64,000 nt of DNA. It comes from an uncultured Clostridia bacterium. GTDB taxonomy: Bacteria; Bacillota; Clostridia; TANB77; CAG-508. The notes under the pieces were generated by a model. It worked only from the letters and a program-made list of their open reading frames with translations. It was not told the origin of the DNA and did not search any database. The translations under genes were made by a program, and so were the position numbers. The stretch spans positions 1 through 64,000 of the forward strand of contig CALXVG010000002.1 of NCBI GenBank assembly GCA_944391955.1, given 5' to 3'. This document shows positions 53,383 through 61,387 of this stretch, in pieces (within the stretch, counting starts at the first letter, position 1; each line of letters begins with the position of its first letter).

Positions 53383-53425
53383 TATATGGTTAACTTTACA
53401 ATATAGAAAGGATTGAAAATAAGCA

Positions 53426-54712
53426 ATGAAAGTAAAAGTAGAAAATGTAAAAAACAAAGCAAATGAGGTTAAATTACAATTTACAGTTGAAGCAAAAAAA
53501 TTTGAAGAAGCAATTCAAAAAGTGTATACAAAAAATGCAAAATATTTCAGTATACCAGGATTCAGAAAAGGAAAAGCACCTTTTAAAATGGTAGAAAAAG
53601 CTTATGGTATACAAATATTCTATGAAGATGCATTTAATGAAGTAGCTTCAGAAGTATATCCAAAAGGAATAGAAGATAATAAAATAGAAGCTGTAAGTAA
53701 ACCAGAAATAGATATAAAACAAATGGAATCTGGAAAAGATTTAATATTTACAGCAGTTGTTCAAACAAAACCAGAAGTTCAATTAGGAAAATATGAAGGT
53801 ATAGAAATAAAAAAAGTAGAGTATAATGTATCTGATGAAGATGTAGAACATGAATTATCACATATAGCAGAACATAATGCAAGATTAGTTACAGTAGAAA
53901 ATAAACCTGTTGAAAAATCAAATATTGTAATAATAGATTTTGAAGGTTTTGCAGATGGAGTTGCTTTTGAAGGTGGAAAAGCAGAAAATTATGAATTAGA
54001 AATAGGCAGTGGGAAATTCATACCAGGATTTGAAGACCAATTAATTGGAATGAAGACAGATGAAGAAAAAGATATAAAAGTAACATTCCCAAAAGATTAC
54101 CCATCAGGAAATTTAGCAGGTAAAGAAGCTACATTTAAAATTAAATTACACGAAATCAAGAAAAAAGAACTTCCAGAAATTAATGATGATTTCGCAAAAG
54201 ATGCAAGCGAATTTGATACATTAGAAGAATGGAAAAAATCTATAAGAGAAAAACAAGAAGAGGATAACAAAGCTAGAGCAAAATATGAAACAGAAGAAGC
54301 TGCTATTGAAGCAGTTTGCAAAGAAGCAAAAGTAGATATCCCTTCAGGAATGATAGAAACACAAATAGATAATATGGAACAAGATTTTTCTACAAGATTA
54401 AGCTATCAAGGAATGCAATTAGACCAATACCTACAAATGGTAGGAAAAACAAAACAAGAATTTAGAGATGAATGTAAAGAACAAGCTGAAAGACAAGTTA
54501 AAGTTAATTTAGTATTAGAAGCAATTACAAAAGCTGCAAAAATAGAAGTAACAGAAGAAGAAATTTCAGATAAAGTAAAAGAAATGGCTAAAATGTACGG
54601 ACAAAAAGAAGAAGACGCAAAAAATAATGTACAACTAAATAAATATGTAGAAGACAACTTAAAAACAGAGAAAACAGTTAAATACATAGTTGATAATGCT
54701 AAAATTAAATAA
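53426..54712 (+). CDS. tig: Trigger factor
   Basis: A 428-aa ribosome-bound chaperone and prolyl isomerase. Ribosome-binding signature FSIPGFRKGKAPFKMVEKAY near residue 45; the FKBP domain (about 165-245) has IVIIDFEGFADGVAFEGGKA and GSGKFIPGFEDQLIGMK; the rest is the helical substrate cradle. It is first in the tig-clpP-clpX order typical of bacteria. Confidence 0.97.
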   Translation: MKVKVENVKNKANEVKLQFTVEAKKFEEAIQKVYTKNAKYFSIPGFRKGKAPFKMVEKAYGIQIFYEDAFNEVASEVYPKGIEDNKIEAVSKPEIDIKQMESGKDLIFTAVVQTKPEVQLGKYEGIEIKKVEYNVSDEDVEHELSHIAEHNARLVTVENKPVEKSNIVIIDFEGFADGVAFEGGKAENYELEIGSGKFIPGFEDQLIGMKTDEEKDIKVTFPKDYPSGNLAGKEATFKIKLHEIKKKELPEINDDFAKDASEFDTLEEWKKSIREKQEEDNKARAKYETEEAAIEAVCKEAKVDIPSGMIETQIDNMEQDFSTRLSYQGMQLDQYLQMVGKTKQEFRDECKEQAERQVKVNLVLEAITKAAKIEVTEEEISDKVKEMAKMYGQKEEDAKNNVQLNKYVEDNLKTEKTVKYIVDNAKIK

Positions 54713-54720
54713 CAAAAAAC

Positions 54721-54753
54721 AATAGGGTGAAGCTTATATAAACTCGCCCTATT
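54721..54753 (+). other. Hairpin between tig and clpP
   Basis: AATAGGGTGA pairs with TCGCCCTATT (one G-U) over a 13-base loop. No T run follows. It may stabilise or process the mRNA between tig and clpP. Confidence 0.5.
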
Positions 54754-54777
54754 AAATGTATATAGGAGGAAAGTATT

Positions 54778-55380
54778 ATGGAAAAAAATAGTTTAGTACC
54801 TTATGTGCTTGAACAAACAAGCAGAGGAGAAAGATCATATGATATATTTTCAAGATTATTAAAAGATAGAATAGTATTTTTAAGTGAAGATGTTAACCAA
54901 ACAACAGCTAGTTTAGTAGTAGCACAGTTATTATTCTTAGAATCAGAAGACCCAGACAAAGAAATATCATTCTATATAAATAGCCCAGGAGGTTCTATAA
55001 CAGATGGAATGGCAATTTATGATACAATGAATTATATTAAATGCCCAGTATCTACAATATGTGTAGGTATGGCAGCAAGTATGGGTGCAGTGCTATTATC
55101 AGCAGGAACAAAAGGAAAAAGATTTGCAACACCAAACTCAGAAATATTAATACATCAACCATTAATAGCAGGAGGAGGACTTTCAGGACAAACAACAGAA
55201 ATAAAAATTCATGCAGACCATATGGTAAGAACTAGAGATAAATTAAATAGAATATTAAGTGAAAGAACAGGAAAACCACTAGAACAAATAGAAAAAGATA
55301 CAGAAAGAGATAATTACATGACAGCACAAGAAGCTTTAGAATACGGATTAATAGACGGAATTTTTGACCATAGAAATTAG
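54778..55380 (+). CDS. clpP: ATP-dependent Clp protease proteolytic subunit
   Basis: A 200-aa serine protease. Catalytic Ser in [14 protein letters not shown], His in [10 protein letters not shown], Asp in [10 protein letters not shown]. It forms the 14-mer chamber served by ClpX just downstream. SD AGGAGG. Confidence 0.97.
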   Translation: MEKNSLVPYVLEQTSRGERSYDIFSRLLKDRIVFLSEDVNQTTASLVVAQLLFLESEDPDKEISFYINSPGGSITDGMAIYDTMNYIKCPVSTICVGMAASMGAVLLSAGTKGKRFATPNSEILIHQPLIAGGGLSGQTTEIKIHADHMVRTRDKLNRILSERTGKPLEQIEKDTERDNYMTAQEALEYGLIDGIFDHRN

Positions 55381-55390
55381 GAGGGATTAA

Positions 55391-56707
55391 ATGGCAAATA
55401 AAAAAGATTTAAATGATATAAGATGTTCTTTTTGTGGAAAAGCACAAGAGATGGTAAAAAGGATTATTGCTGGACCTAAATCAGTATATATTTGTGATGA
55501 ATGTATTAATGTATGTAACAGTATTATTGAAAATGACGCATATGAAGAAGATTTAGGATATGAAGATGTATCTACTGACGAAATTCCAACACCAGCAGAA
55601 ATCAAAAAAATATTAGATGACTATGTTATAGGTCAAGATGAAGCCAAAAAAACATTATCAGTTGCAGTATATAATCATTATAAAAGAATTAATTGCAAAG
55701 AAATAATAGATGATGTAGAAATACAAAAAAGTAATGTTCTATTATTAGGACCAACAGGTTCTGGTAAAACACTTCTTGCACAAACATTAGCTAAGATTTT
55801 AAATGTACCTTTTGCAATTGCAGATGCAACAACACTAACAGAAGCAGGGTATGTAGGAGAAGACGTAGAAAATATCCTTTTAAAACTTATTCAAGCAGCA
55901 GGTTATGATATAGCAAAAGCACAAAAAGGTATTATATATATAGATGAGATTGATAAAATTTCAAGAAAATCAGAAAATCCTTCAATAACAAGAGATGTAA
56001 GTGGAGAAGGAGTTCAACAAGCATTATTAAAAATAGTTGAAGGAATGGTTGCTTCTGTACCACCACAAGGAGGAAGAAAACATCCACATCAAGAATTTAT
56101 ACAAATAGATACTACAAATATATTATTCATATGTGGAGGAGCATTTGAAGGATTAGAAAAAATAGTAAAAGATAGAACAAATAAAAAATCATTGGGATTT
56201 GGAGCACAAATAGAAAGTAAATCAGAGCAAAAGAAATATGAAATATTTGACCAATTATTACCACAAGATTTATTAAAATTTGGCTTAATTCCAGAATTTG
56301 TAGGAAGATTGCCAATAATAGCTACATTACATGAATTAGATAGAGATGCATTGGTAAAAATAATGACAGAACCAAAAAATGCTCTAATTAAGCAATATAA
56401 AAAATTACTAGAATTAGATGGAGTAGAACTAGAATTTGAAGAAGATGCACTTAGTGCAATTGTTGATAAAGCAATTCAAAGAAATACAGGTGCAAGGGGA
56501 TTACGTTCAATAATAGAAGACATAATGAGAGACATTATGTTTGATGTTCCTACAGATGCTAGAATTGAAAAATGCATTATAACAAGAGAAACAGTAGAAA
56601 ATAAAAAAGAACCAAAATTAATTCTAGATGAAACAATAGATAAAGGACAAAGAAAAGGAATTGTAAGAAAGAAAAAAATTGACAAAACCAAAAAAGAAAC
56701 AGCATAA
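55391..56707 (+). CDS. clpX: Clp protease ATP-binding subunit ClpX
   Basis: A 438-aa AAA+ unfoldase. Zinc-binding N-domain ([19 protein letters not shown]), Walker [13 protein letters not shown], Walker [11 protein letters not shown], the pore-2/IGF region [10 protein letters not shown], and the [10 protein letters not shown] sensor-2. Starts 10 bp after clpP. It recognises and feeds substrates to ClpP. Confidence 0.97.
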   Translation: MANKKDLNDIRCSFCGKAQEMVKRIIAGPKSVYICDECINVCNSIIENDAYEEDLGYEDVSTDEIPTPAEIKKILDDYVIGQDEAKKTLSVAVYNHYKRINCKEIIDDVEIQKSNVLLLGPTGSGKTLLAQTLAKILNVPFAIADATTLTEAGYVGEDVENILLKLIQAAGYDIAKAQKGIIYIDEIDKISRKSENPSITRDVSGEGVQQALLKIVEGMVASVPPQGGRKHPHQEFIQIDTTNILFICGGAFEGLEKIVKDRTNKKSLGFGAQIESKSEQKKYEIFDQLLPQDLLKFGLIPEFVGRLPIIATLHELDRDALVKIMTEPKNALIKQYKKLLELDGVELEFEEDALSAIVDKAIQRNTGARGLRSIIEDIMRDIMFDVPTDARIEKCIITRETVENKKEPKLILDETIDKGQRKGIVRKKKIDKTKKETA

Positions 56708-56726
56708 GAAAAAAGAGGAATAAAAA

Positions 56727-57275
56727 ATGAAAGAAAAAATACAAGAATTATTAAATCAAATAAATAGAAATGGAATAGAAGACCTAAAAGCATTTTTAGA
56801 AAGTTCAGATTTTTACGAAGCACCAGCAAGCACAAGATATCATGGAGCATATAAAGGCGGACTAATAGAACATAGCTATAAAGTTTATGAAATATTAAAA
56901 GACAAAATAAAATTTCATAATCTAGAAGTGAACGAAGAAACTCTTGTAATAGTAGCAATATTACATGATATTTGCAAAGTGAATTTCTATAAAACTGATT
57001 ATAGGAATGCAAAAAATAGTAAAGGCGAATGGGAAAAAGTGCCATATTATACAATAGAAGATACAATTCCATATGGACATGGAGAAAAATCAGTGATGAT
57101 GATTACTGAATTCATAAAACTAACAAATGAAGAAAAATATGCAATACGTTGGCACATGGGATTTTCAGAACCAAAAGAACAATATGGAACACTAGGGCAG
57201 GCATATAAAAAATACCCATTAGCACTTTATCTACATGAAGCAGACTTAGAAGCAACATATATTTACAATATTTAA
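56727..57275 (+). CDS. HD-domain phosphohydrolase-like protein
   Basis: A 182-aa protein with HD-superfamily metal ligands: RYHGAYKGGLIEHSYKVYEI, ILHDICKVNF (HD), YGHGEKSVMM and IRWHMGF, ending LHEADLEATYI. Probably a nucleotide or nucleic-acid-linked phosphohydrolase; the substrate cannot be told. It is 19 bp after clpX and may be co-transcribed. Confidence 0.82.
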   Translation: MKEKIQELLNQINRNGIEDLKAFLESSDFYEAPASTRYHGAYKGGLIEHSYKVYEILKDKIKFHNLEVNEETLVIVAILHDICKVNFYKTDYRNAKNSKGEWEKVPYYTIEDTIPYGHGEKSVMMITEFIKLTNEEKYAIRWHMGFSEPKEQYGTLGQAYKKYPLALYLHEADLEATYIYNI

Positions 57276-57286
57276 ATCATATATCT

Positions 57287-57315
57287 TTAACATTTTTACA
57301 AGCCCAGCATATAAT
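57287..57315 (+). promoter_or_regulatory. Promoter of the 142-aa gene
   Basis: TTAACA (57287-57292), 17 nt, TATAAT (57310-57315). Confidence 0.7.
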
Positions 57316-57353
57316 ATTATTAGTAAAGAGAAATATTTTGATTTACTAATAAT
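57316..57353 (+). promoter_or_regulatory. Leader inverted repeat before the 142-aa gene
   Basis: ATTATTAGTAAA (57316-57327) and TTTACTAATAAT (57342-57353) form a perfect 12-bp stem with a 14-nt loop between the promoter and the SD. It could be an operator or an mRNA-stabilising hairpin. Confidence 0.55.
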
Positions 57354-57369
57354 AGAAAGGGTGTATAAG

Positions 57370-57798
57370 ATGGATTTTGAAGACAAAAAAGATTGTGCAG
57401 ATGTTAAAGTTGATGGATTTATAGAAAAAGGAAAACAATTTGATTTAGAAATCAATCTTCCAGAAGATAATAGAAATGTTATTTATGGAATCGTTAGAGA
57501 TTGTTATAAAGAACCAGTTGAAGATGCAGTTGTAAAACTAATAGAGGTATCTGATGAGTATGGAAAAAATGAAAGAAAACCAGTATCTCATACTTTTACA
57601 GATAAGCATGGAGAATTTGTATTTGGACCTTTATGTCCAGACAAATCATATGAAGTACAAATTTGGGCTAGCAAAATAAAACATACAAAAATTTGTACAG
57701 AGGGAAAACGAGCAGGTAAATGCTTAAAAGGTGTAAAAATGGAATGCAAAGACTATAAACCATGTTTTGAAGAAGAAACAAAACCAGAATGTAAATAA
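57370..57798 (+). CDS. Carboxypeptidase-regulatory-like domain protein, Cys-rich end
   Basis: A 142-aa protein with one transthyretin-like/carboxypeptidase-regulatory beta domain: YGIVRDCYKEPVEDAVVKLI, FTDKHGEFVFGPLCPDKSYE. The C-terminus is Cys-rich (KICTEGKRAGKCLKGVKMEC and following Cys). There is no signal peptide. Similar small proteins are found in spore-forming Clostridia, and a coat or surface role is possible but not shown. ATG 57370 is preferred to GTG 57361 for SD spacing. Confidence 0.65.
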   Translation: MDFEDKKDCADVKVDGFIEKGKQFDLEINLPEDNRNVIYGIVRDCYKEPVEDAVVKLIEVSDEYGKNERKPVSHTFTDKHGEFVFGPLCPDKSYEVQIWASKIKHTKICTEGKRAGKCLKGVKMECKDYKPCFEEETKPECK

Positions 57799-57809
57799 AC
57801 CAATATTTT

Positions 57810-57837
57810 AAAAGACAGATAGAAATATCTGTCTTTT
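57810..57837. terminator. Bidirectional terminator
   Basis: AAAAGACAGATA/TATCTGTCTTTT, perfect 12-bp stem with GAAA loop, between convergent genes. Confidence 0.9.
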
Positions 57838-57854
57838 AGTCATTTTATTAATAT

Positions 57855-58175
57855 TTAAAATTCATTGTTTTTAATAAAAACGGCAAGTTTTTGCAATAAT
57901 TCACAACCAGTTTGAATTTGGTCTTGACTAAAATCAGTTAAAGTTTCTTTAGTTTTATTAACAATTGTTTCATCTTTTCCAAATAAAATATAATCAGCAG
58001 ACAAGCCTGTTAAATCGCACAAAATTTTCAACTTATTAACAGACAAACAGCTTTCACCTCGTTCTACAATACCAAGATATTGTCCAGACACACCTAACGA
58101 TTTAGCAAAAGCTTCTTTAGTTAATCCCATTTGCTCACGAATACATTTAATTCTTGCTCCAATTTCTTTTTTCAT
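57855..58175 (-). CDS. XRE-family transcriptional regulator
   Basis: A 106-aa regulator. The helix-turn-helix is at about residues 7-60: IGARIKCIREQMGLTKEAFA, KSLGVSGQYLGIVERGESCL. The C-terminal 40 residues are a helical tail with a KNNEF end. It diverges from the Spo0A-like gene across 174 bp, so it may control that gene or itself. SD AAGAGTGAT. Confidence 0.85.
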   Translation of the reverse strand: MKKEIGARIKCIREQMGLTKEAFAKSLGVSGQYLGIVERGESCLSVNKLKILCDLTGLSADYILFGKDETIVNKTKETLTDFSQDQIQTGCELLQKLAVFIKNNEF

Positions 58176-58296
58176 ATAAATATCACTCTTTTTCTTTTTA
58201 TATTTTGGTTCAATTTTACTATGGGTTTATTGTAAAGCTAAAAATAAGCAAAAAACTGAAAAGTAGTAGTGATTTTTTATGGAAAAACATGAAAAA

Positions 58297-58308
58297 ATAT
58301 GATAATAT
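58297..58308 (+). promoter_or_regulatory. Extended -10 promoter of the Spo0A-like gene
   Basis: TATGATAATAT gives TGn-TAATAT (-10 at 58303-58308); the -35 is weak. Confidence 0.4.
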
Positions 58309-58349
58309 ATTACAAAAATAAAATGTAATAAAAAATGGGGAACAAATAT

Positions 58350-59123
58350 ATGAAACTATTATTAATAGAAGATGATGTAAGTGAATGCAATATTTATAAG
58401 AAAATTGCAGACAAAAGAACGGACATAGAATTTGTAGCAATTACAGATTCTGATATTGAAGGAATAAAATATGTAAAACAATATCAACCAGATGGGATAA
58501 TCTTAGATTTAGAATTGAATAAAGGAAATGGCAGTGGAACAGGATTTGATTTTATTGAAGCACTTAATAAATTAAATCTAAAAGACAGACCCAAAATAGT
58601 TGTAACAACCAATATATGTTCAGATACTGTATATGATTTTCTACATCAAAATAAAGTAGAATTTATATTTTATAAAAAGCAAAATAATTATTCTCAAGAA
58701 AATGTAATAAATACCCTATTACTGTTAAATGGATATAAAAGTAATACAACAGCAAATGTAATAGCCAAAGATGATAAAGAAAAAGATATAATTGCTGATA
58801 AAATAAATCATGAACTTGATTTGATAGGAATTGCAACATATTTACAGGGCAGAAAATATTTATTTGACTCAATTTATTACATAATAGAAAATGGGAATGA
58901 TGATAGCAGAATAACTACAATTCAATATCTAGTAAAGAAATACAAAAAATCAAACAGTACTATAAGTAGAGCAATGCAAAATGCAATACTACATGCATGG
59001 AGAGTATCTCCATTAGAAGATTTAAGTACATATTATACAGCAAGAATAAACTACGAAACAGGGATACCAACTCCAACAGAATTTATATACTATTATGTTG
59101 ATAAAATAAAAAAGCAGATTTAA
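58350..59123 (+). CDS. Spo0A-like response regulator
   Basis: A 257-aa two-domain regulator. Receiver domain (1-120): MKLLLIEDDVSE acidic pocket, phospho-acceptor Asp53 in GIILDLELNKG, Thr in VVTTN, Lys in FIFYKKQ. The C-terminal region (about 150-255) resembles the Spo0A DNA-binding domain: LDLIGIATYLQGRKYLFDSI, SNSTISRAMQNAILHAWRV, and ETGIPTPTEFIYYYVDKI. It looks like a divergent Spo0A paralogue rather than Spo0A itself, since the recognition helix and REC loops differ. ATG 58350 is preferred over 58335 (GGGGAA SD). A terminator ends it. A sensor kinase lies downstream. Confidence 0.82.
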   Translation: MKLLLIEDDVSECNIYKKIADKRTDIEFVAITDSDIEGIKYVKQYQPDGIILDLELNKGNGSGTGFDFIEALNKLNLKDRPKIVVTTNICSDTVYDFLHQNKVEFIFYKKQNNYSQENVINTLLLLNGYKSNTTANVIAKDDKEKDIIADKINHELDLIGIATYLQGRKYLFDSIYYIIENGNDDSRITTIQYLVKKYKKSNSTISRAMQNAILHAWRVSPLEDLSTYYTARINYETGIPTPTEFIYYYVDKIKKQI

Positions 59124-59175
59124 TCATTTAAATTAATAAAATGTAAAAAAATGTTATAAAAATAGACTTTCACAA

Positions 59176-59211
59176 ATCACTTATACAAGCCAGTATAAGT
59201 GATATTTTTTT
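59176..59211 (+). terminator. Terminator after the Spo0A-like gene
   Basis: ATCACTTATAC (59176-59186) and GTATAAGTGAT (59193-59203): perfect 11-bp stem, six-base loop, then a T7 run. Confidence 0.9.
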
Positions 59212-59245
59212 AGTATCAAAACTAGAAAAAGTGGAGGTGGAAAAT

Positions 59246-59287
59246 ATGAGCTTTTGGGAATGGGTAAAATATTGGATGGGCTTATAA
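59246..59287 (+). CDS. 13-codon Trp-rich micro-ORF (candidate signal or leader peptide)
   Basis: ATG 59246 to TAA 59287 encodes MSFWEWVKYWMGL. The SD, GGAGGTGG (59233-59240), is among the strongest in the window and is ideally spaced. Three Trp plus Phe and Tyr in 13 residues make an amphipathic aromatic peptide. It lies between a perfect terminator and a 24-bp perfect hairpin whose first base is in the stop codon, and between a Spo0A-like regulator and an AgrC-like kinase. No AgrB-type processing gene is adjacent. It could be a secretion-independent pheromone, a leader peptide, or chance. Confidence 0.5.
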   Translation: MSFWEWVKYWMGL

Positions 59288-59340
59288 TTCATAAAAATAA
59301 ATGATTGAATTATTTATTCAATCATTTATTTTTATGAATT
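59286..59340. terminator. Very long perfect hairpin after the micro-ORF
   Basis: A 24-bp arm (59287-59310) is exactly complementary to 59316-59339, with a 5-base loop, and one further A-T pair outside. It can stop transcription from either side. Confidence 0.85.
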
Positions 59341-59359
59341 GTTAAATTAAATAACTATA

Positions 59360-59390
59360 TTGAATACTTTTAGATTATAGTGTATAATCT
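59360..59390 (+). promoter_or_regulatory. Promoter of the sensor kinase with palindromic -10
   Basis: TTGAAT (59360-59365), 17 nt, TATAAT (59383-59388). AGATTATA-GTG-TATAATCT (59372-59390) is a perfect 8-bp palindrome over the -10 box, an arrangement expected of a repressor site. Confidence 0.75.
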
Positions 59391-59419
59391 AAAAAAATAA
59401 GAACCAAGGAATAGTAGAT

Positions 59420-60886
59420 ATGAATATAGACTTAATAAACTTTATTATTAAAAATTATTTTATTGTAATATTTACATGTTTTATAATATTAAAATTGCTT
59501 AATTATCAAAAATATTCAATAAAAAATATATTGTTAACCATTGTATTTGCTACAATAATTTCAATAGTGTTTATAGTTACAAAATACTATATAAGTGCTA
59601 TGTTTGCTTTCATTGCACTTTTTGCAATATTAAGCATATTTACTGAAAAAATTACTAGTAATAAAACAAGTTTACCAATGATAACTGTTTTAATATCATT
59701 ATCGATATGTTTTATTACTTTTGGAATAGCAATGTCATTGAGTTATATATTTTGTAATCCAGTAGAAATGCATGATACCTTAATAGAAGTTATGAGTATT
59801 ATTTTATTTCAGGGAATTATAATATATTTATTATTTAAAATCAAAAGATATAAAAAAGGTTTATATTTTTTGCAAAAGAATAAAAACAATGAGTATGTTG
59901 ATATTATAATGATAAATATAAGTATAGTAATAATACTAGTGTATAGCCTATTTGGTAATTATCATGGAAATGCAGAACTCATAAAACCGCTATTTATAAC
60001 TCTCATTTCGCTAGGCATTATGATGATATTAATTATTCAAAAAACTTTCGTTATGCATTACAAACAAAAATTATTACATGATACAGTAAAACAATATGAA
60101 ACAGAACTAAAAGAAAAAGACAATATCATCAGAAAACTCTCAAATGAAAAATATGAAATAAGTAGAATAAATCACGAATTCTATAATAGGCAAAAAGCAT
60201 TAGAATTAAAGGTAAAAGAATTCACATCTGAAACAAGTAATGATATAGGTATTTTAGATAGAATAGAAAATCTAACAAAAGAATATTCTCAAAATTTACA
60301 AAATATAAAAGGAAAAGAGAAATTACAATTAACAAGCATACCAGAGCTAGATGATATGTTTAGTTATATGCAATCAGAATGTAAGAACAATAATATAGAT
60401 TTTAAACTGCAAATACAAGGAGAAATATATTATTTAGTAAATAACATAATACCAACAAATAAACTAGAAACATTAATAGGAGATTTGTTAAGAAATGCAA
60501 TAATTGCAATAAATTCAAGTGATAATAAATACAAAAGTATATTAACAATTTTAGGAATAAAGGAAGAATGTTATGAGTTATGCGTATGTGATAGTGGAAT
60601 AGAATTTGAAATAAACACATTACTAAAATTAGGACTAGAAAGAGCAACTACACACAAAGAAACAGGAGGAAGCGGAATAGGATTCATGACAACATTCAAA
60701 ACATTAGAAGAAACTAAGGCAAGTTTAATAATAGAAGAAAAACATGAAATGCAAGAAAACGATTATACAAAAGCAATAAAAATAAGATTTGACGGAAAAA
60801 ACGAATACAAAATAATTTCATATAGAGCAGATAGTATAAAAGAAAAATGCAAAGAAGAAAAAAGAATAATAATAGATAAAATTTAA
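59420..60886 (+). CDS. AgrC/HPK10-like sensor histidine kinase
   Basis: A 488-aa kinase. Residues 1-215 hold six or seven membrane helices, the layout of peptide-sensing HPK10 kinases. A coiled-coil (about 220-245) leads to the likely phospho-acceptor His252 in ISRINHEFYNRQ. The ATPase domain has the N box DLLRNAIIAINSS, a short CDSGIEFE (G1-like) and GGSGIGFMTTFKTLE (G2). HPK10 kinases usually sense AIP-like peptides and phosphorylate LytTR regulators; here the nearest regulator is Spo0A-like. Own promoter. SD is AAGGA. Confidence 0.82.
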   Translation: MNIDLINFIIKNYFIVIFTCFIILKLLNYQKYSIKNILLTIVFATIISIVFIVTKYYISAMFAFIALFAILSIFTEKITSNKTSLPMITVLISLSICFITFGIAMSLSYIFCNPVEMHDTLIEVMSIILFQGIIIYLLFKIKRYKKGLYFLQKNKNNEYVDIIMINISIVIILVYSLFGNYHGNAELIKPLFITLISLGIMMILIIQKTFVMHYKQKLLHDTVKQYETELKEKDNIIRKLSNEKYEISRINHEFYNRQKALELKVKEFTSETSNDIGILDRIENLTKEYSQNLQNIKGKEKLQLTSIPELDDMFSYMQSECKNNNIDFKLQIQGEIYYLVNNIIPTNKLETLIGDLLRNAIIAINSSDNKYKSILTILGIKEECYELCVCDSGIEFEINTLLKLGLERATTHKETGGSGIGFMTTFKTLEETKASLIIEEKHEMQENDYTKAIKIRFDGKNEYKIISYRADSIKEKCKEEKRIIIDKI

Positions 60887-60956
60887 AAAAGAGCAATTTT
60901 CCCGAGAACATCTAGTGTAGTATCTTTAGAAAACGAATAAGATTATACTATCATAT
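60887..60956. other. Non-coding gap after the kinase
   Basis: No ORF, promoter or strong repeat is seen in these 70 bases before the palindrome. Confidence 0.4.
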
Positions 60957-60987
60957 CAGCAGCTCCCTTAGCAAGGGAGCTGTTGCT
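60957..60987. terminator. GC-rich palindrome, terminator-like
   Basis: CAGCTCCCTT and AAGGGAGCTG form a perfect 10-bp stem with an AGC loop. No T run. Palindromes of this type are common intergenic repeats in gut Clostridia, so it may be a REP-like unit. Confidence 0.6.
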
Positions 60988-61050
60988 TGTAAAATCAACT
61001 AGGTGTTTAAATAATATAAACAAATTATAATTATTTTTTTATTTAATATA

Positions 61051-61079
61051 TTGTCTATTAAATTTTATTGTGATAATAT
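61051..61079 (+). promoter_or_regulatory. Promoter of the first pilin-like gene
   Basis: TTGTCT (61051-61056), 17 nt, TAATAT (61074-61079). Confidence 0.65.
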
Positions 61080-61102
61080 ATAAATATAAAGGGGAGATAT
61101 AA

Positions 61103-61306
61103 ATGAAAAACGAAAAAGGAATGGTATTAATATCAATATATGTAGCAATAACTATTTTAGTAACTTTGCTTGCAACAATAACACAAATGTATCAATCATA
61201 CTTATTTGGTAATAGAGAAGTAACATACCAAAATGCAATTGAAACAGAAGAAGAGATGGCAGATGAGATAGAAGAATATATGAAAGAAATAGTTAACGAA
61301 ATATAA
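61103..61306 (+). CDS. Small pilin-like membrane protein
   Basis: A 67-aa protein. MKNEKGMVLISIYVAITILV looks like a class III or pilin-type leader: charged KNEKG, then a hydrophobic helix to about residue 25. It lacks the Glu at +5 of true type IV pilins. The rest is acidic and helical (TEEEMADEIEEYMKEIVNE). It precedes a larger protein with the same KG-hydrophobic start. SD AAAGGGGAG. Confidence 0.6.
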   Translation: MKNEKGMVLISIYVAITILVTLLATITQMYQSYLFGNREVTYQNAIETEEEMADEIEEYMKEIVNEI

Positions 61307-61387
61307 AAAACGAATAAATTTTCAGACGATGCGAAAAGACATTTTTAATATGATAATATATAACTAATCAACAAAGGAGGAGAAAAA

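Noticed and set aside
59420-60886. Classical agr locus
   Set aside because: No AgrB or AgrD homologue is nearby and the regulator is not of LytTR type, so the kinase similarity alone does not make it agr.
60957-60987. Strong intrinsic terminator for the kinase gene
   Set aside because: The stem is good but no T run follows, so I list it only as terminator-like and possibly a REP-type repeat.
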